Assembly (NCBI GenBank): GCA_964575225.1
Contig: CAZNQW010000014.1
Coordinates: 1-32,632, forward strand
Source: CAZNQW01 sp964575225
Lineage (GTDB): Bacteria; Chloroflexota; Anaerolineae; JAAYZQ01
Length of the DNA: 32,632 nucleotides
Reading direction: 5' to 3'
Positions 1-7,458 of this stretch are shown here, in pieces; position 1 is the first letter of the stretch; every line of letters begins with the position of its first letter. Under the pieces are notes generated by a model, which did not search any database, was not told where the DNA came from, and saw nothing but the letters and a program-made list of their open reading frames with translations. A program made the translations under genes and the position numbers.

Positions 1-2
1 AT

Positions 3-1076
3 GCCAACGACCGCCAACTGGTTGTCTCGGTCTTGTTCCTTGGTTTGGCTTTTGGACAGTTGTTCTTTGGGCCGCTTTCCGATAAAATAGGACGCAAACC
101 CACGGTTTATGCTGGCTTTGCCCTCTATATTGCCGGTGTCCTGCTCTCGATCTTTTCCGTCACCTTTCCCATGATGCTGGGCGGGCGGCTCCTACAGGGA
201 CTTGGGATCTCGGCGCCGCGGGCCATCACCCTGGCCCTGGTACGCGATCGCTACAAAGGCCGGGCCATGGCCCGGACGATGTCGTTTGTCAGTTCTGTTT
301 TTATTCTGGTTCCCATGTTTGCACCTGCGCTGGGGCAGACCATTCTGCTCTTCACCGGCTGGCGCGGTATCTTTGCGAGCTTTGTAGTGATGGCATTCAT
401 TACCCTGTCCTGGTTTGCGCTGCGCATGCCAGAGACGCTGGCCCCGGAACATCGGGCGCCGTTTTCGGTACGGCGCATCGTCGATGCAACCCTCGAGATC
501 GCCCGGAACCGAACGGCAGTGGGTTACACGGTATCGGCCGGCTTGATAAGTGGGGCCTTTCTCGGGTATCTGAACTCGGCCCAGCAGATCTTTCAGGAGC
601 AGTTTGCCCTTGGCAAGCTCTTCCCTCTTGCCTTTGGCGTTGTATCCGTCTCCATCGGGTTGGCCTCCTTCCTGAATGCCCGGTTGGTCATGCACTTTGG
701 CATGCGCTTTCTGGTTCAAAGGTCGTTATATGCGATTATGGGACTCTCCATCCTCGATTTGGCGATTGTCCTGCTCCTGGGTGGGCAGGCCCCCTTCGGA
801 CTCTTTATGGTCTATATCATGGCAACATTCCTTTGTGTCGGCATTCTGTTTGGCAATCAGAATGCTTTGGCCATGGAGCCCTTGGGCCATCTGGCCGGCA
901 TCGGAGCAGCCGTGGTGGGTTCCCTCTCGACTCTGATCTCCATGCCCCTGGGCACAATTATTGGTCAGAGCTACAACGGTACAGAGCTTCCGCTGGTTCT
1001 CGGAATCGCCCTGCTCTCCGGGTTGTCCTTTCTTGTCGTGCGTTGGACCGAATCGGGGCAATCCACAGCGTCCTGA
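3..1076 (+). CDS. MFS multidrug transporter, Bcr/CflA type (5' truncated)
   Basis: This is a polytopic inner-membrane transporter of the major facilitator superfamily, most like the Bcr/CflA drug:proton antiporters that export small toxic compounds. The frame is open to the left edge with no stop, so the gene starts outside the window; 357 residues are visible. The classic MFS motif A, GPLSDKIGRKP, lies in the first cytoplasmic loop, so roughly only the first helix and the N-terminus are missing. About eleven hydrophobic segments follow. The TTG near position 33 is an internal Leu codon, not a start. The gene converges on the minus-strand URO-D gene. Substrate cannot be read from the sequence; family assignment is firm, the Bcr/CflA subfamily is likely. 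Confidence 0.85.
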   Translation, partial: ANDRQLVVSVLFLGLAFGQLFFGPLSDKIGRKPTVYAGFALYIAGVLLSIFSVTFPMMLGGRLLQGLGISAPRAITLALVRDRYKGRAMARTMSFVSSVFILVPMFAPALGQTILLFTGWRGIFASFVVMAFITLSWFALRMPETLAPEHRAPFSVRRIVDATLEIARNRTAVGYTVSAGLISGAFLGYLNSAQQIFQEQFALGKLFPLAFGVVSVSIGLASFLNARLVMHFGMRFLVQRSLYAIMGLSILDLAIVLLLGGQAPFGLFMVYIMATFLCVGILFGNQNALAMEPLGHLAGIGAAVVGSLSTLISMPLGTIIGQSYNGTELPLVLGIALLSGLSFLVVRWTESGQSTAS

Positions 1077-1225
1077 TCGCCAAGTGCCATCCGATCAAGG
1101 CGCGGTCAGTCGCTCATGGGGATTTTCTTTGCGGGCTCTGGCGGAAGTAGCCCTATCGGAACTTGTTGCCGAGGGCAGAAAGGGGTTGTCAGGGGGTGTT
1201 TCGGTCAGGACAGCCAAGGGTATGT

Positions 1226-1271
1226 CAGGTTCCCCCGAGCCTCTGCACGAAGGAAAGCTCAGGGGAACCTG
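1226..1271. terminator. Large hairpin between convergent genes
   Basis: The arms CAGGTTCCCC (1226-1235) and GGGGAACCTG (1262-1271) are perfectly complementary over 10 bp. An inner GAGC/GCTC helix continues the stem after a C/A mismatch. It sits between the end of the MFS gene and the end of the URO-D gene, where a bidirectional terminator is expected, and lies 15 bp past the URO-D stop. There is no clear T tract on either side, so intrinsic termination is only plausible. Confidence 0.45.
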
Positions 1272-1286
1272 GCACAACTCCCGGCG

Positions 1287-2528
1287 TTACCCGTACACGC
1301 CGTACTCTTTGGTGAAATCGATCATGGCTTTGAGGTTTTCGGGCTTGGCCTCGTCCAGCATGAGTGCCGTGTCCATAATCAAGCCGCCGTTCTTGCCGAT
1401 GGTGTCGATCAGTTTCCTGCAATAGGCGCGCACATCGTCCGGCGTCCCGCTGAGCATCATGACGTTGGGCACGTTGCCCATGAGGGCTGTGGTGCCTTGG
1501 AGCACATCGTAAGCCTTTTCAAAGTTGGTATTGGAGAGGTGATAGATGATCTTTCCGGGAGGTACATCCACGATGTGCTTCAACCGGCTCTCAAAATCTG
1601 CCTCCCAGTAGACGACCGGGATCACTCCCTTTTCGACGAGGGAGATCAACCCCTTCCGCAGATACGGCCAGTAGAATTCGCTGAACTGGGCGTCCGACAT
1701 GAACTCGCGGGTTGCCTTGTGGACCCAGACCCAGCAGAAGGGCAGGGGGGCACCGGCTGCGCCCGACCCATACTCGACAAAGATCTGCGTAGCGACTTCC
1801 AGCGCGTCGTGCAGTTTTTCGGGGCGACGGCGCATGTCGGCGAGAACCTGATGTGTGCCGCGCAATGTATCGCCAATGATGTCGAATGGCGGCCAATCCC
1901 AACCGGCAAAGGCCAGTGGATAGCCCTTGGCATTGAGTTCACCCCAATACTGAGCCTGCGAACCCCACCATTTGTTCAGCTCTTCGACGCCCGCAGCCAG
2001 CCTCTTTAGGGTTTCCTGGAATTCGGGCGACGCCCAGAAGCCCAGGTTCATCCAGCCAGACCACATAAAGCGGCGCCAGGGCACGATCTGCGAGAACCCT
2101 TCCATGGATGAGAACTGGCGGGGCGCCCACTTGCGCTGCATAAAGTCTGAGGGGTCAAAGATGAACTCGTCGTACTCGTCGGCCTTCATGTACTCGCCTT
2201 CGACATACTGGTACATGACGTCGTCGTTCAAGCCATTGCCCGGCCATTTGAAGGCCTTCCAGCCCAGGAGGTCCATGGCTTTGGCAGGATAGGCAAAGAT
2301 CGGACCAAAGTCCGCGTCTGGCTGAAAGTGATCCACAAACTTGTGGCAGGCTTCTCGTGCCCGGTCATAATCGTTCATGGCTTCTTTGACCGTGAGTCCG
2401 CCAAAGGTGTACGGATACTTTTGGTAGGGACCAAACACTGGCACTCGATCCGGAACCTGGAGCGTGGCCGCATCCAGGATGCGCTTGAGCCTTTCGTCAT
2501 ACAATTCCTGAGGCGACTTTTCCGTCAT
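1287..2528 (-). CDS. URO-D superfamily protein, probable corrinoid-dependent methyltransferase component
   Basis: This 413-residue protein has the uroporphyrinogen decarboxylase fold, seen for example in the segment ALMGNVPNVMMLSGTPDDV near the C-terminus. The same fold is used by MtaA/MtbA methylcobamide:thiol methyltransferases. It follows a corrinoid protein gene by 2 bp, and its ATG has a GGAGGG ribosome site overlapping that gene's end. This pairing points to methyl transfer between a cobamide protein and a small acceptor or donor, not haem synthesis. It is longer than MtaA (about 340). The H-x-C zinc motif of the thiol methyltransferases is absent: the corresponding strand reads VVYWEADFES. 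Substrate and direction are therefore unknown. Family assignment is firm; the methyltransferase role is inferred from the neighbour. Confidence 0.8.
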   Translation of the reverse strand: MTEKSPQELYDERLKRILDAATLQVPDRVPVFGPYQKYPYTFGGLTVKEAMNDYDRAREACHKFVDHFQPDADFGPIFAYPAKAMDLLGWKAFKWPGNGLNDDVMYQYVEGEYMKADEYDEFIFDPSDFMQRKWAPRQFSSMEGFSQIVPWRRFMWSGWMNLGFWASPEFQETLKRLAAGVEELNKWWGSQAQYWGELNAKGYPLAFAGWDWPPFDIIGDTLRGTHQVLADMRRRPEKLHDALEVATQIFVEYGSGAAGAPLPFCWVWVHKATREFMSDAQFSEFYWPYLRKGLISLVEKGVIPVVYWEADFESRLKHIVDVPPGKIIYHLSNTNFEKAYDVLQGTTALMGNVPNVMMLSGTPDDVRAYCRKLIDTIGKNGGLIMDTALMLDEAKPENLKAMIDFTKEYGVYG

Positions 2529-2530
2529 GG

Positions 2531-3166
2531 CTATTTCCCTCCTATCCAGCTCTTGGCAAGATTAACTGCGTGGAGCGCATCTCTTCCGTAGGCATCGGCC
2601 CCGACATACTCGGCAGCGCTCTCATCCAACACCGAACCGCCGATCATGATCTTGACGCTGTCGCGCAGCCCGGCCTCTTCGATGGCTTGCACGGTGGCCC
2701 GCATCTGGTCAAAAGCCAGCGTAAGAAAGCCGCTCATGCCAACGACATCGGGTTTGAGTTCGGTCATGGCTTCGACGAACTTGGCGGCCGAGACGTCGAC
2801 GCCGATATCGTGGACCTCAAAGTTGTTGGCGTCGAGCATAAAGGACACAATGTTTTTGCCGATGTCATGGATGTCGCCGGCCACCGTCCCGATGACCACT
2901 TTGCCCTCAGGCTTGGCTTGGGGGGCCTCTGCCTGTAGTTTGGGCTTGACCAGAGCGCCAAGGGCTTCGAGTAGCTCGCCGGCGATGATCAGTTCCGGCA
3001 AAAAGTACTCTTGCATCTCAAATCGCTTGCCGACGACAGCCATGGCTGCCTTGCTCGCGTCCAGGACAAGAAAGGGGTCTTGCCCCGTGTCGAGCATGGT
3101 TCTGGCCAGCTCAATGGCCTCCTCTTCCCGCAGATCAGCAATTGCTTCCACCAGTCTTTCTTTCAT
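2531..3166 (-). CDS. Corrinoid (cobalamin-binding) methyl-carrier protein
   Basis: This 211-residue protein has the two-domain layout of MtaC/MtbC/MttC-type corrinoid proteins. A helical cap domain (about 1-80) is followed by a Rossmann-like B12-binding domain. The cobalt-coordinating motif D-x-H-x-x-G is present as DIHDIG with His100, followed by GMSGFLT and GGSVLDE, which line the nucleotide loop. It carries the methyl group between methyltransferases in one-carbon metabolism, such as demethylation of methylamines or methoxy compounds. The start ATG at 3166 was chosen because AAAGGAGAA lies directly upstream; a longer in-frame reading to 3226 has no ribosome site. It is first in an operon with the URO-D gene and has an unusually long leader. 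The partner substrate methyltransferase is not in this window. Confidence 0.92.
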   Translation of the reverse strand: MKERLVEAIADLREEEAIELARTMLDTGQDPFLVLDASKAAMAVVGKRFEMQEYFLPELIIAGELLEALGALVKPKLQAEAPQAKPEGKVVIGTVAGDIHDIGKNIVSFMLDANNFEVHDIGVDVSAAKFVEAMTELKPDVVGMSGFLTLAFDQMRATVQAIEEAGLRDSVKIMIGGSVLDESAAEYVGADAYGRDALHAVNLAKSWIGGK

Positions 3167-3300
3167 CCTTGTTCTCCTTTCCGTGAGATGGTTCCTACTT
3201 TGCCAGCCAGTATCAGACTCGGGCATTCTGCTCTATTACCCAACTGCACTGCGCCTCTGTTGCCGTGTCCTTTTTCTGATAACTTGCCAATCTCCAGGAG

Positions 3301-3449
3301 CACGTGGGCACTTTTTCTGGACCCGAAAGCCCAGACCTGGCCCACGTGGAAGGTGTAGCCCATCGGCTCCCTGGTTCGGATGCCGAAAGTCAGCCCAAGG
3401 TGCCTAGTGATGACCGACGATGTCAAGCAAGTGCGCGAGCTCGATGGGC
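3301..3449 (-). ncRNA. Candidate structured mRNA leader upstream of the corrinoid/URO-D operon
   Basis: Read on the minus strand, GCCCATCG-A-GCTC (3449-3437) pairs with GAGCCGATGGGC (3369-3358). This makes a 12-bp closing helix with a single bulged A around a 67-nt interior. The interior holds at least one hairpin (TTCGG-cat-CCGAA) inside a CC(T)TGG/CCAGG helix. A second hairpin follows, with 9-bp perfect arms CACGTGGGC/GCCCACGTG (3348-3340 and 3309-3301) enclosing TCTGG/CCAGA. This resembles a riboswitch aptamer followed by a second domain. I find no canonical cobalamin, SAM or THF riboswitch core. The predicted promoter would start transcription near 3445, trimming the outermost pairs of the first helix. 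Structure is seen in sequence; a regulatory role is inference. Confidence 0.45.
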
Positions 3450-3451
3450 CC

Positions 3452-3480
3452 AGTATACCATGAACGGCTTCTTGTTGCAA
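3452..3480 (-). promoter_or_regulatory. Sigma-70-type promoter for the corrinoid/URO-D operon
   Basis: On the minus strand TTGCAA (3480-3475), a 17-bp spacer and TATACT (3457-3452) form a good promoter. It predicts a start near 3445 and a leader of about 280 nt before the corrinoid-protein ATG. Confidence 0.6.
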
Positions 3481-3533
3481 TAGACGGGCGTCAAACTTGG
3501 CCAATCTCAATTTCGCGGTGAGGGAATCTGCTC

Positions 3534-3556
3534 GCCGCCCCCGTCTCGGGGGCGGC
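3534..3556. repeat. GC-rich perfect hairpin
   Basis: The arms GCCGCCCCCG and CGGGGGCGGC are perfectly complementary over 10 bp with a 3-nt loop (TCT). It lies between the corrinoid operon promoter and the end of the radical SAM gene, with no T tract on either side. It may insulate the two units, but the function is not shown. Confidence 0.5.
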
Positions 3557-3667
3557 CTGCACGCCTGGTGGGCGTCCGCTCCCCGAGGATGGACCTACGG
3601 ACACGGGGCGCGGAGCGTGATGGACGAGAAACTCGGTTCTCTGGAGAACCCGTATTCTCTTACGGAA

Positions 3668-5566
3668 TTAGTAGTAGTACCAAATGCTATCGTAGTCTCG
3701 TGGGTCTTCGCCCATCTCTTCCAGCGCCTGCAAATAGCTGTCGATCGAGTGATCCACGTAGAGCCAGGGCTCCATCGGCGTAATGCCCTTTTCCCAGGGG
3801 TGCCACATGTATACGCGCCGTCCACTGGGACGGATGGCGATGAGCTCCCGGTCCTGAGAGGCCCGTACGTGGTTCTTGCCCAGGCGCGGCACGTTGAACA
3901 CCGGCTCGTCGGTGCGGAACGATCCGGGTAGCAGGCGGGCTTCCTCTTTGCGCTCCTGCAGGATACGGGCCAGCGGGGTGGCATAGCCGCTGGTTTCTTC
4001 TTTGCCTTTGGGATAGAACGTATAGTAGGGATCGACCCCGATCTTTCTCAGCGCAACTCGGTTGGCTACGGTCTGGAAGCGGCGGCTGGTGTGCAGCGTA
4101 AAGACCTGTTGATTGTACACGCTCAGCCCCTGTTGGCGCAGCCGGTGAACCGCGGCGGCCATGTCGGGGGTCACCTCGGCGGCGCTCTCCACGTGGGTCA
4201 CAAGGGCCACGTTCCGGCGTCCGGGTGAGATATAGCGGCCAAGTATTTGGGCCAACTTGTCGGTGATGCGCATCGGCATGGTCACCGGCGCCCTGGAGCC
4301 GATTCGGATCTGGATGATGTGGTCCATAGCCGCGAAACGTTCCAGCATATATTCGATGCGCCGGTCGCTCAAGAACAGCGGGTCACCGCCGGTAATGAGC
4401 ACCTCCCGGAGTTCCGTGTGCGCAGCAAACCAGTCGAGGGCTGCCTCGAGGGTCTCTTTGGGTGGAACCGCGCCTGCCTCCATCGGCCCGGTGATTTCCC
4501 AGTTTCGCTGGCAATAGACACAGATCTGGGGACAGGTTTCATAACCTTTGAGAATGGCGATGGTTGCATAGCGGCGCGTGACCAGGTCAATGGGCGAGGT
4601 GTCGTGCTCGCCCATGAAATCAAAATAGTGGGCTCGGTCATCCTGATGCTGGATCATGCGCTGTACATAATGGAGTGGCGGAATCACCTGCGCTCGGACC
4701 TGAGCATCCTGGCGCCGATCCGTCGAATCTGCATCAAAGAGAGAAAGGTAATAGGGCGTGATGCCAAAGGGGATCCCGTGTTCAACGCAAAGGCCGATGG
4801 CCTCCCGCTCGCGCGGCGTCAGGGCGATCAATTTCTCCAAGCGAGGGAGGGCCTGAGGGCCGGTAAAAAGGTGGCGTAACTGCCAGCGATAGTCTTCCCA
4901 GTCTGACAGAGAGGCGCCAAAAAAGTCGAGGATTCGTTGGCAGTTCTCCTCGCGCCAAGCCACCAGATCGGGATCCAGGCCGTTCGGATAGCGGTTGACC
5001 TGCTTCCACATGCGTCCCGCTACCTGGTCGAGGGATGCCGAGCGTGCCACTCCGGACACACGGCCCTTGCCCCGGATCGGCTCATGCGTCCGTGCTCGGT
5101 TCTCGCCCTCGCTTGAAGATGCCCAACCCTGAGCCAGACCCGATCGGCCGTTGAGGCCACGAAAGAGGTGGAGAAACTCCAAAACCAGACCCTCCTCGGG
5201 CTGTCGGCCTGGGGAATTTTGGCCGCGAACCAGATGCCAGAGAGAATTGAGGGTGCTGAACCCAGCCAGTGCTTCGTTCCGGGGGGCGATGATGTTTTTC
5301 AGGATCTGGAGACACTGCCGGGATACTGCGTGCTCGATGGGATGAAGGTTGTCCATGCCTGCCTGCAGAGCCATCTCGCGTTGATTCAGGCAGCGATAGA
5401 ACCTCGCCCGACAGTCGGACAGGGTTGTGCTGGTGAGCAAGAGTTCATACAGCTCCGCGTCCGCGTGCCGCAACCGTTCGAGTAGGAGTGGATACCGTGC
5501 CTTTTGCTGCCGTGCGGGCCGGGACTGCGTCGCGACTTGACTCCTTGCTGTGATTGTTGATGCCAT
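3668..5566 (-). CDS. KamA-family radical SAM/PLP protein with long N-terminal extension
   Basis: This 632-residue enzyme belongs to the lysine 2,3-aminomutase (KamA) family of radical SAM, PLP-dependent enzymes. The cluster motif C-x3-C-x2-C is CPQICVYC (Cys345, 349, 352), and LITGGDP follows as the SAM-binding GGD-type motif. A lysine in the position of the PLP lysine is present (Lys564, NVPRLGKNH). Bacterial KamA is about 420 residues; here about 200 extra N-terminal residues have no recognisable domain. The two aspartates that hold the substrate epsilon-amine in clostridial KamA (Asp293 and Asp330) are not conserved: the regions read YYTFYPKGKEE and VFNVPRLGK. The substrate is therefore probably not lysine. 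The ATG at 5566 follows GGAGG. It sits 34 bp downstream of the IclR gene, likely co-transcribed. Confidence 0.85.
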   Translation of the reverse strand: MASTITARSQVATQSRPARQQKARYPLLLERLRHADAELYELLLTSTTLSDCRARFYRCLNQREMALQAGMDNLHPIEHAVSRQCLQILKNIIAPRNEALAGFSTLNSLWHLVRGQNSPGRQPEEGLVLEFLHLFRGLNGRSGLAQGWASSSEGENRARTHEPIRGKGRVSGVARSASLDQVAGRMWKQVNRYPNGLDPDLVAWREENCQRILDFFGASLSDWEDYRWQLRHLFTGPQALPRLEKLIALTPREREAIGLCVEHGIPFGITPYYLSLFDADSTDRRQDAQVRAQVIPPLHYVQRMIQHQDDRAHYFDFMGEHDTSPIDLVTRRYATIAILKGYETCPQICVYCQRNWEITGPMEAGAVPPKETLEAALDWFAAHTELREVLITGGDPLFLSDRRIEYMLERFAAMDHIIQIRIGSRAPVTMPMRITDKLAQILGRYISPGRRNVALVTHVESAAEVTPDMAAAVHRLRQQGLSVYNQQVFTLHTSRRFQTVANRVALRKIGVDPYYTFYPKGKEETSGYATPLARILQERKEEARLLPGSFRTDEPVFNVPRLGKNHVRASQDRELIAIRPSGRRVYMWHPWEKGITPMEPWLYVDHSIDSYLQALEEMGEDPRDYDSIWYYY

Positions 5567-5600
5567 TGTTCCTACCTCCAAAAAAGCCTTCTTCTATCGA

Positions 5601-6383
5601 TTATCGACTCACATGCCCGATCTCCTTGGATATGCGGGCTGCCGTTTCCTTGACCACGGGTCCCAGCTCCTGCAGCCGGGAACGGGTCAGGCGGAAGGAC
5701 GGCCCCGACACGCCCACTGCGGCGACGGCCTGCCCCTCGTGATTCAAGATCGGGGCTGCTACGCCGCTCAAGCCCCGTTCCATCTCTTCCTCTGCCAGGC
5801 CAAACCCCGCCTGGCGTATCTCGTCCAGAACCGAGCGCAACGTTTCCGGGTGGACGATGGTGTGCTCGGTAAACTGCTGTAGTCCTCCTTCCAGGATCTG
5901 CTCCACGCGGGCATCCGTCAGGCTCGCCAAGAGCACCTTGCCGTCCGATACGGCGTGCAGCGGCATCTCGAAACCGAGCGACGCCACGTTCCGCACCTGC
6001 AGACGGCTTTCCACCGCATCGACGCGCACCACACAGCCCTCGTCGTTCAGAACCGAGAGGTTCACCGTCTCCAGGGTGTAGGAAGCCAGTTCGCGGAGAT
6101 GCGGTCGGGCCACCTGGGGCAGGTTCAGGTGTTGTGCCGCGCGGCCTGCCAGGCGCAAAAGTCCCATGCCCAGATGATACCGAGAAGTCTCGGCATCTTG
6201 GGCGATGAGGCCCCCCTGAAGCAGCGCATGGAGCAACCGGTAGACCGTGCTCTTGTCGAGCTTGGTCAACTGGCCAATTTCTGTCACGCCCAGCGTGGGG
6301 TGGGTGTCGTCAAAAGCCTGCAAGATGGCCACGGCCCGAGAGATGGTGCGCGTGACCGGCGCCTCATGGTCCTTTTTGTCCAT
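5601..6383 (-). CDS. IclR-family transcriptional regulator
   Basis: This is a 260-residue DNA-binding regulator. An N-terminal winged helix-turn-helix (about 12-75, TRTISRAVAILQAF and TKLDKSTVYRLLHALL) is followed by the IclR effector-binding domain (about 90-255, including RVDAVESRL and GVSGPSFR). IclR proteins sense small organic acids or aromatic compounds and repress or activate adjacent catabolic genes. The length is typical. It is the first gene of an operon with the KamA-like enzyme, so that enzyme is its most probable target together with itself. It has a consensus promoter with an imperfect palindrome just downstream of the -10 box, consistent with autoregulation. Confidence 0.95.
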   Translation of the reverse strand: MDKKDHEAPVTRTISRAVAILQAFDDTHPTLGVTEIGQLTKLDKSTVYRLLHALLQGGLIAQDAETSRYHLGMGLLRLAGRAAQHLNLPQVARPHLRELASYTLETVNLSVLNDEGCVVRVDAVESRLQVRNVASLGFEMPLHAVSDGKVLLASLTDARVEQILEGGLQQFTEHTIVHPETLRSVLDEIRQAGFGLAEEEMERGLSGVAAPILNHEGQAVAAVGVSGPSFRLTRSRLQELGPVVKETAARISKEIGHVSR

Positions 6384-6430
6384 GGTGACCTTTTGTGCGG
6401 TGCCAGAAGGAGACTGGTGCCCGTTGTTTT

Positions 6431-6456
6431 ATTCTATGAAACAAAGTTTGTAGAAT
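6431..6456. promoter_or_regulatory. Imperfect palindrome, candidate IclR operator
   Basis: ATTCTA (6431-6436) and TAGAAT (6451-6456) form an inverted repeat enclosing GAAAC-AAA-GTTTG. The IclR-family sites I know of (KdgR-like) have a similar GAAAC...GTTTC core. It spans the predicted transcription start of the IclR operon, a position suited to autorepression. Confidence 0.5.
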
Positions 6457-6459
6457 GAA

Positions 6460-6488
6460 ATTATACCATAGATCAGGACTGTTGTCAA
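6460..6488 (-). promoter_or_regulatory. Perfect-consensus sigma-70 promoter for the IclR/KamA-like operon
   Basis: On the minus strand TTGACA (6488-6483), exactly 17 bp, then TATAAT (6465-6460): both hexamers match the consensus fully. Such a strong core promoter fits a gene that is held down by a repressor. Confidence 0.8.
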
Positions 6489-6526
6489 ACACGGAACCGA
6501 TGAATACCCTGGGGCCTGGGGCAGCT

Positions 6527-6555
6527 TTGACATCCACCCGCCCATGTGCTAGAAT
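6527..6555 (+). promoter_or_regulatory. Promoter for the TauE/SafE gene, extended -10
   Basis: TTGACA (6527-6532), a 17-bp spacer and TAGAAT (6550-6555), with TGC just before the -10 box (extended -10). It is divergent from the IclR promoter, with the two -35 boxes about 40 bp apart, so both could be under one regulator. Confidence 0.7.
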
Positions 6556-6659
6556 GCTTGGGTGCCACCTGGCGGCATTGCTGAGGACGGCATGACAACT
6601 GCAGTCCCCCTAGTGCTGTGAGGTGGCTAGTCTTGGATGGCAGAGCGGAGCGCGTCTCT

Positions 6660-7388
6660 ATGACGGTAGTTGTCATGGTCCTTGTGGTCTTTTTAGCCGG
6701 CGCGATCTCGGGCCTTGCCGGTTTCGGCTCTGCCATTGTCGCGGTTCCCGTATTGATGGTGTTGATGCCCCCCAAGATGGTCGTCCCTCTTGTCCAATTG
6801 ATCAGCAGTACGATCCATGTGTTTGTCCTGGCGGATGCGTGGAAGGCGCTGAACCTGCGGCGCATCTGGCCGCTGATTGTAGCGGGCGTGAGCAGCGTCC
6901 CTTTGGGAACCTGTATTCTGCTCCTCCTCGATGCGAGTACCCTCCGCTTGCTTGTGGGCGTGACGGTGGTGCTGTGCGCCCTGGCCATGTTTCTGGGGTT
7001 TCAGCGGCCCGTGCGGAGGGAAAGGTTGATGTTGGTGTTGGTGGGGCTGTTGAGCGGCGCTCTGAATGGCAGTACAGGGATGGGCGGCCCGCCGGTCATC
7101 CTCTTTTTGACCAATCAGGATGTGGAAAAACAGAGCTTTCGTGTCAACCTGATCTTTTTCTTTGCCTGTCTGGGTGTGGTGTCCCTGATCTCTCAGTACG
7201 TAGGCGGTTTGTTGACTTCTGAGGTGATGAAGAACTGGTTGATGCTTGCGCCAGTGGCGGCCCTGGGGACCTGGACGGGGATCAAGCTGTCCAAGCGAAC
7301 GGATCAACAGCGCTTCCGGCAGATCACCCTAGGCATCCTGATGGTCACCGGCGCTTCGGCCATTGCATCCAGCTTGGGCCTTTTTTAG
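6660..7388 (+). CDS. TauE/SafE-family sulfite/organic anion exporter permease
   Basis: This is a 242-residue inner-membrane protein of the TauE/SafE (DUF81) family, linked to export of sulfite, sulfoacetate or related anions. The first repeat shows the typical G-x-x-G-FG pattern (AGAISGLAGFGSAIVAVPVL) and the second repeat shows GALNGSTGMGGPPVILF. About eight hydrophobic segments are visible. The ATG at 6660 begins directly with the first membrane helix; a GTG at 6618 would add 14 polar residues and has no better ribosome site. It is a single gene with its own promoter, divergent from IclR. The true substrate is unknown. Confidence 0.88.
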   Translation: MTVVVMVLVVFLAGAISGLAGFGSAIVAVPVLMVLMPPKMVVPLVQLISSTIHVFVLADAWKALNLRRIWPLIVAGVSSVPLGTCILLLLDASTLRLLVGVTVVLCALAMFLGFQRPVRRERLMLVLVGLLSGALNGSTGMGGPPVILFLTNQDVEKQSFRVNLIFFFACLGVVSLISQYVGGLLTSEVMKNWLMLAPVAALGTWTGIKLSKRTDQQRFRQITLGILMVTGASAIASSLGLF

Positions 7389-7458
7389 CCAGTCCGGGGC
7401 GGGTCAGGCATGCTGCAAGGTGCCGATCGGACCCGCGAAGCTCGCGCTACCCCTCGTA

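Larger units (their letters stand above)
3167..3667. other. Intergenic region of about 500 bp with leader, promoter and hairpins
   Basis: I see no convincing gene here. It contains the long leader and promoter of the corrinoid operon (3167-3480), a GC-rich hairpin at 3534-3556, and a smaller hairpin GGTTCT/AGAACC at 3635-3650 that lies 18 bp past the end of the radical SAM gene and may end its transcript. No tRNA or small-RNA family was recognised. Confidence 0.6.

Noticed and set aside
33..1076. TTG at 33 as a true start of the MFS gene
   Set aside because: The reading frame is open to the window edge and the segment lies inside the first part of the MFS fold, so the gene is simply cut by the contig end.
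1116..2009. A 297-residue plus-strand open frame opposite the URO-D gene
   Set aside because: It shows no family motif and lies antisense to a well-supported gene.
3301..3449. Canonical cobalamin riboswitch in the corrinoid operon leader
   Set aside because: A CCAGG...CC stretch recalls the B12 box, but the conserved core (GGTG-x-AA-x-TCC and the CCCGC-x-ACTG segment) is not present.
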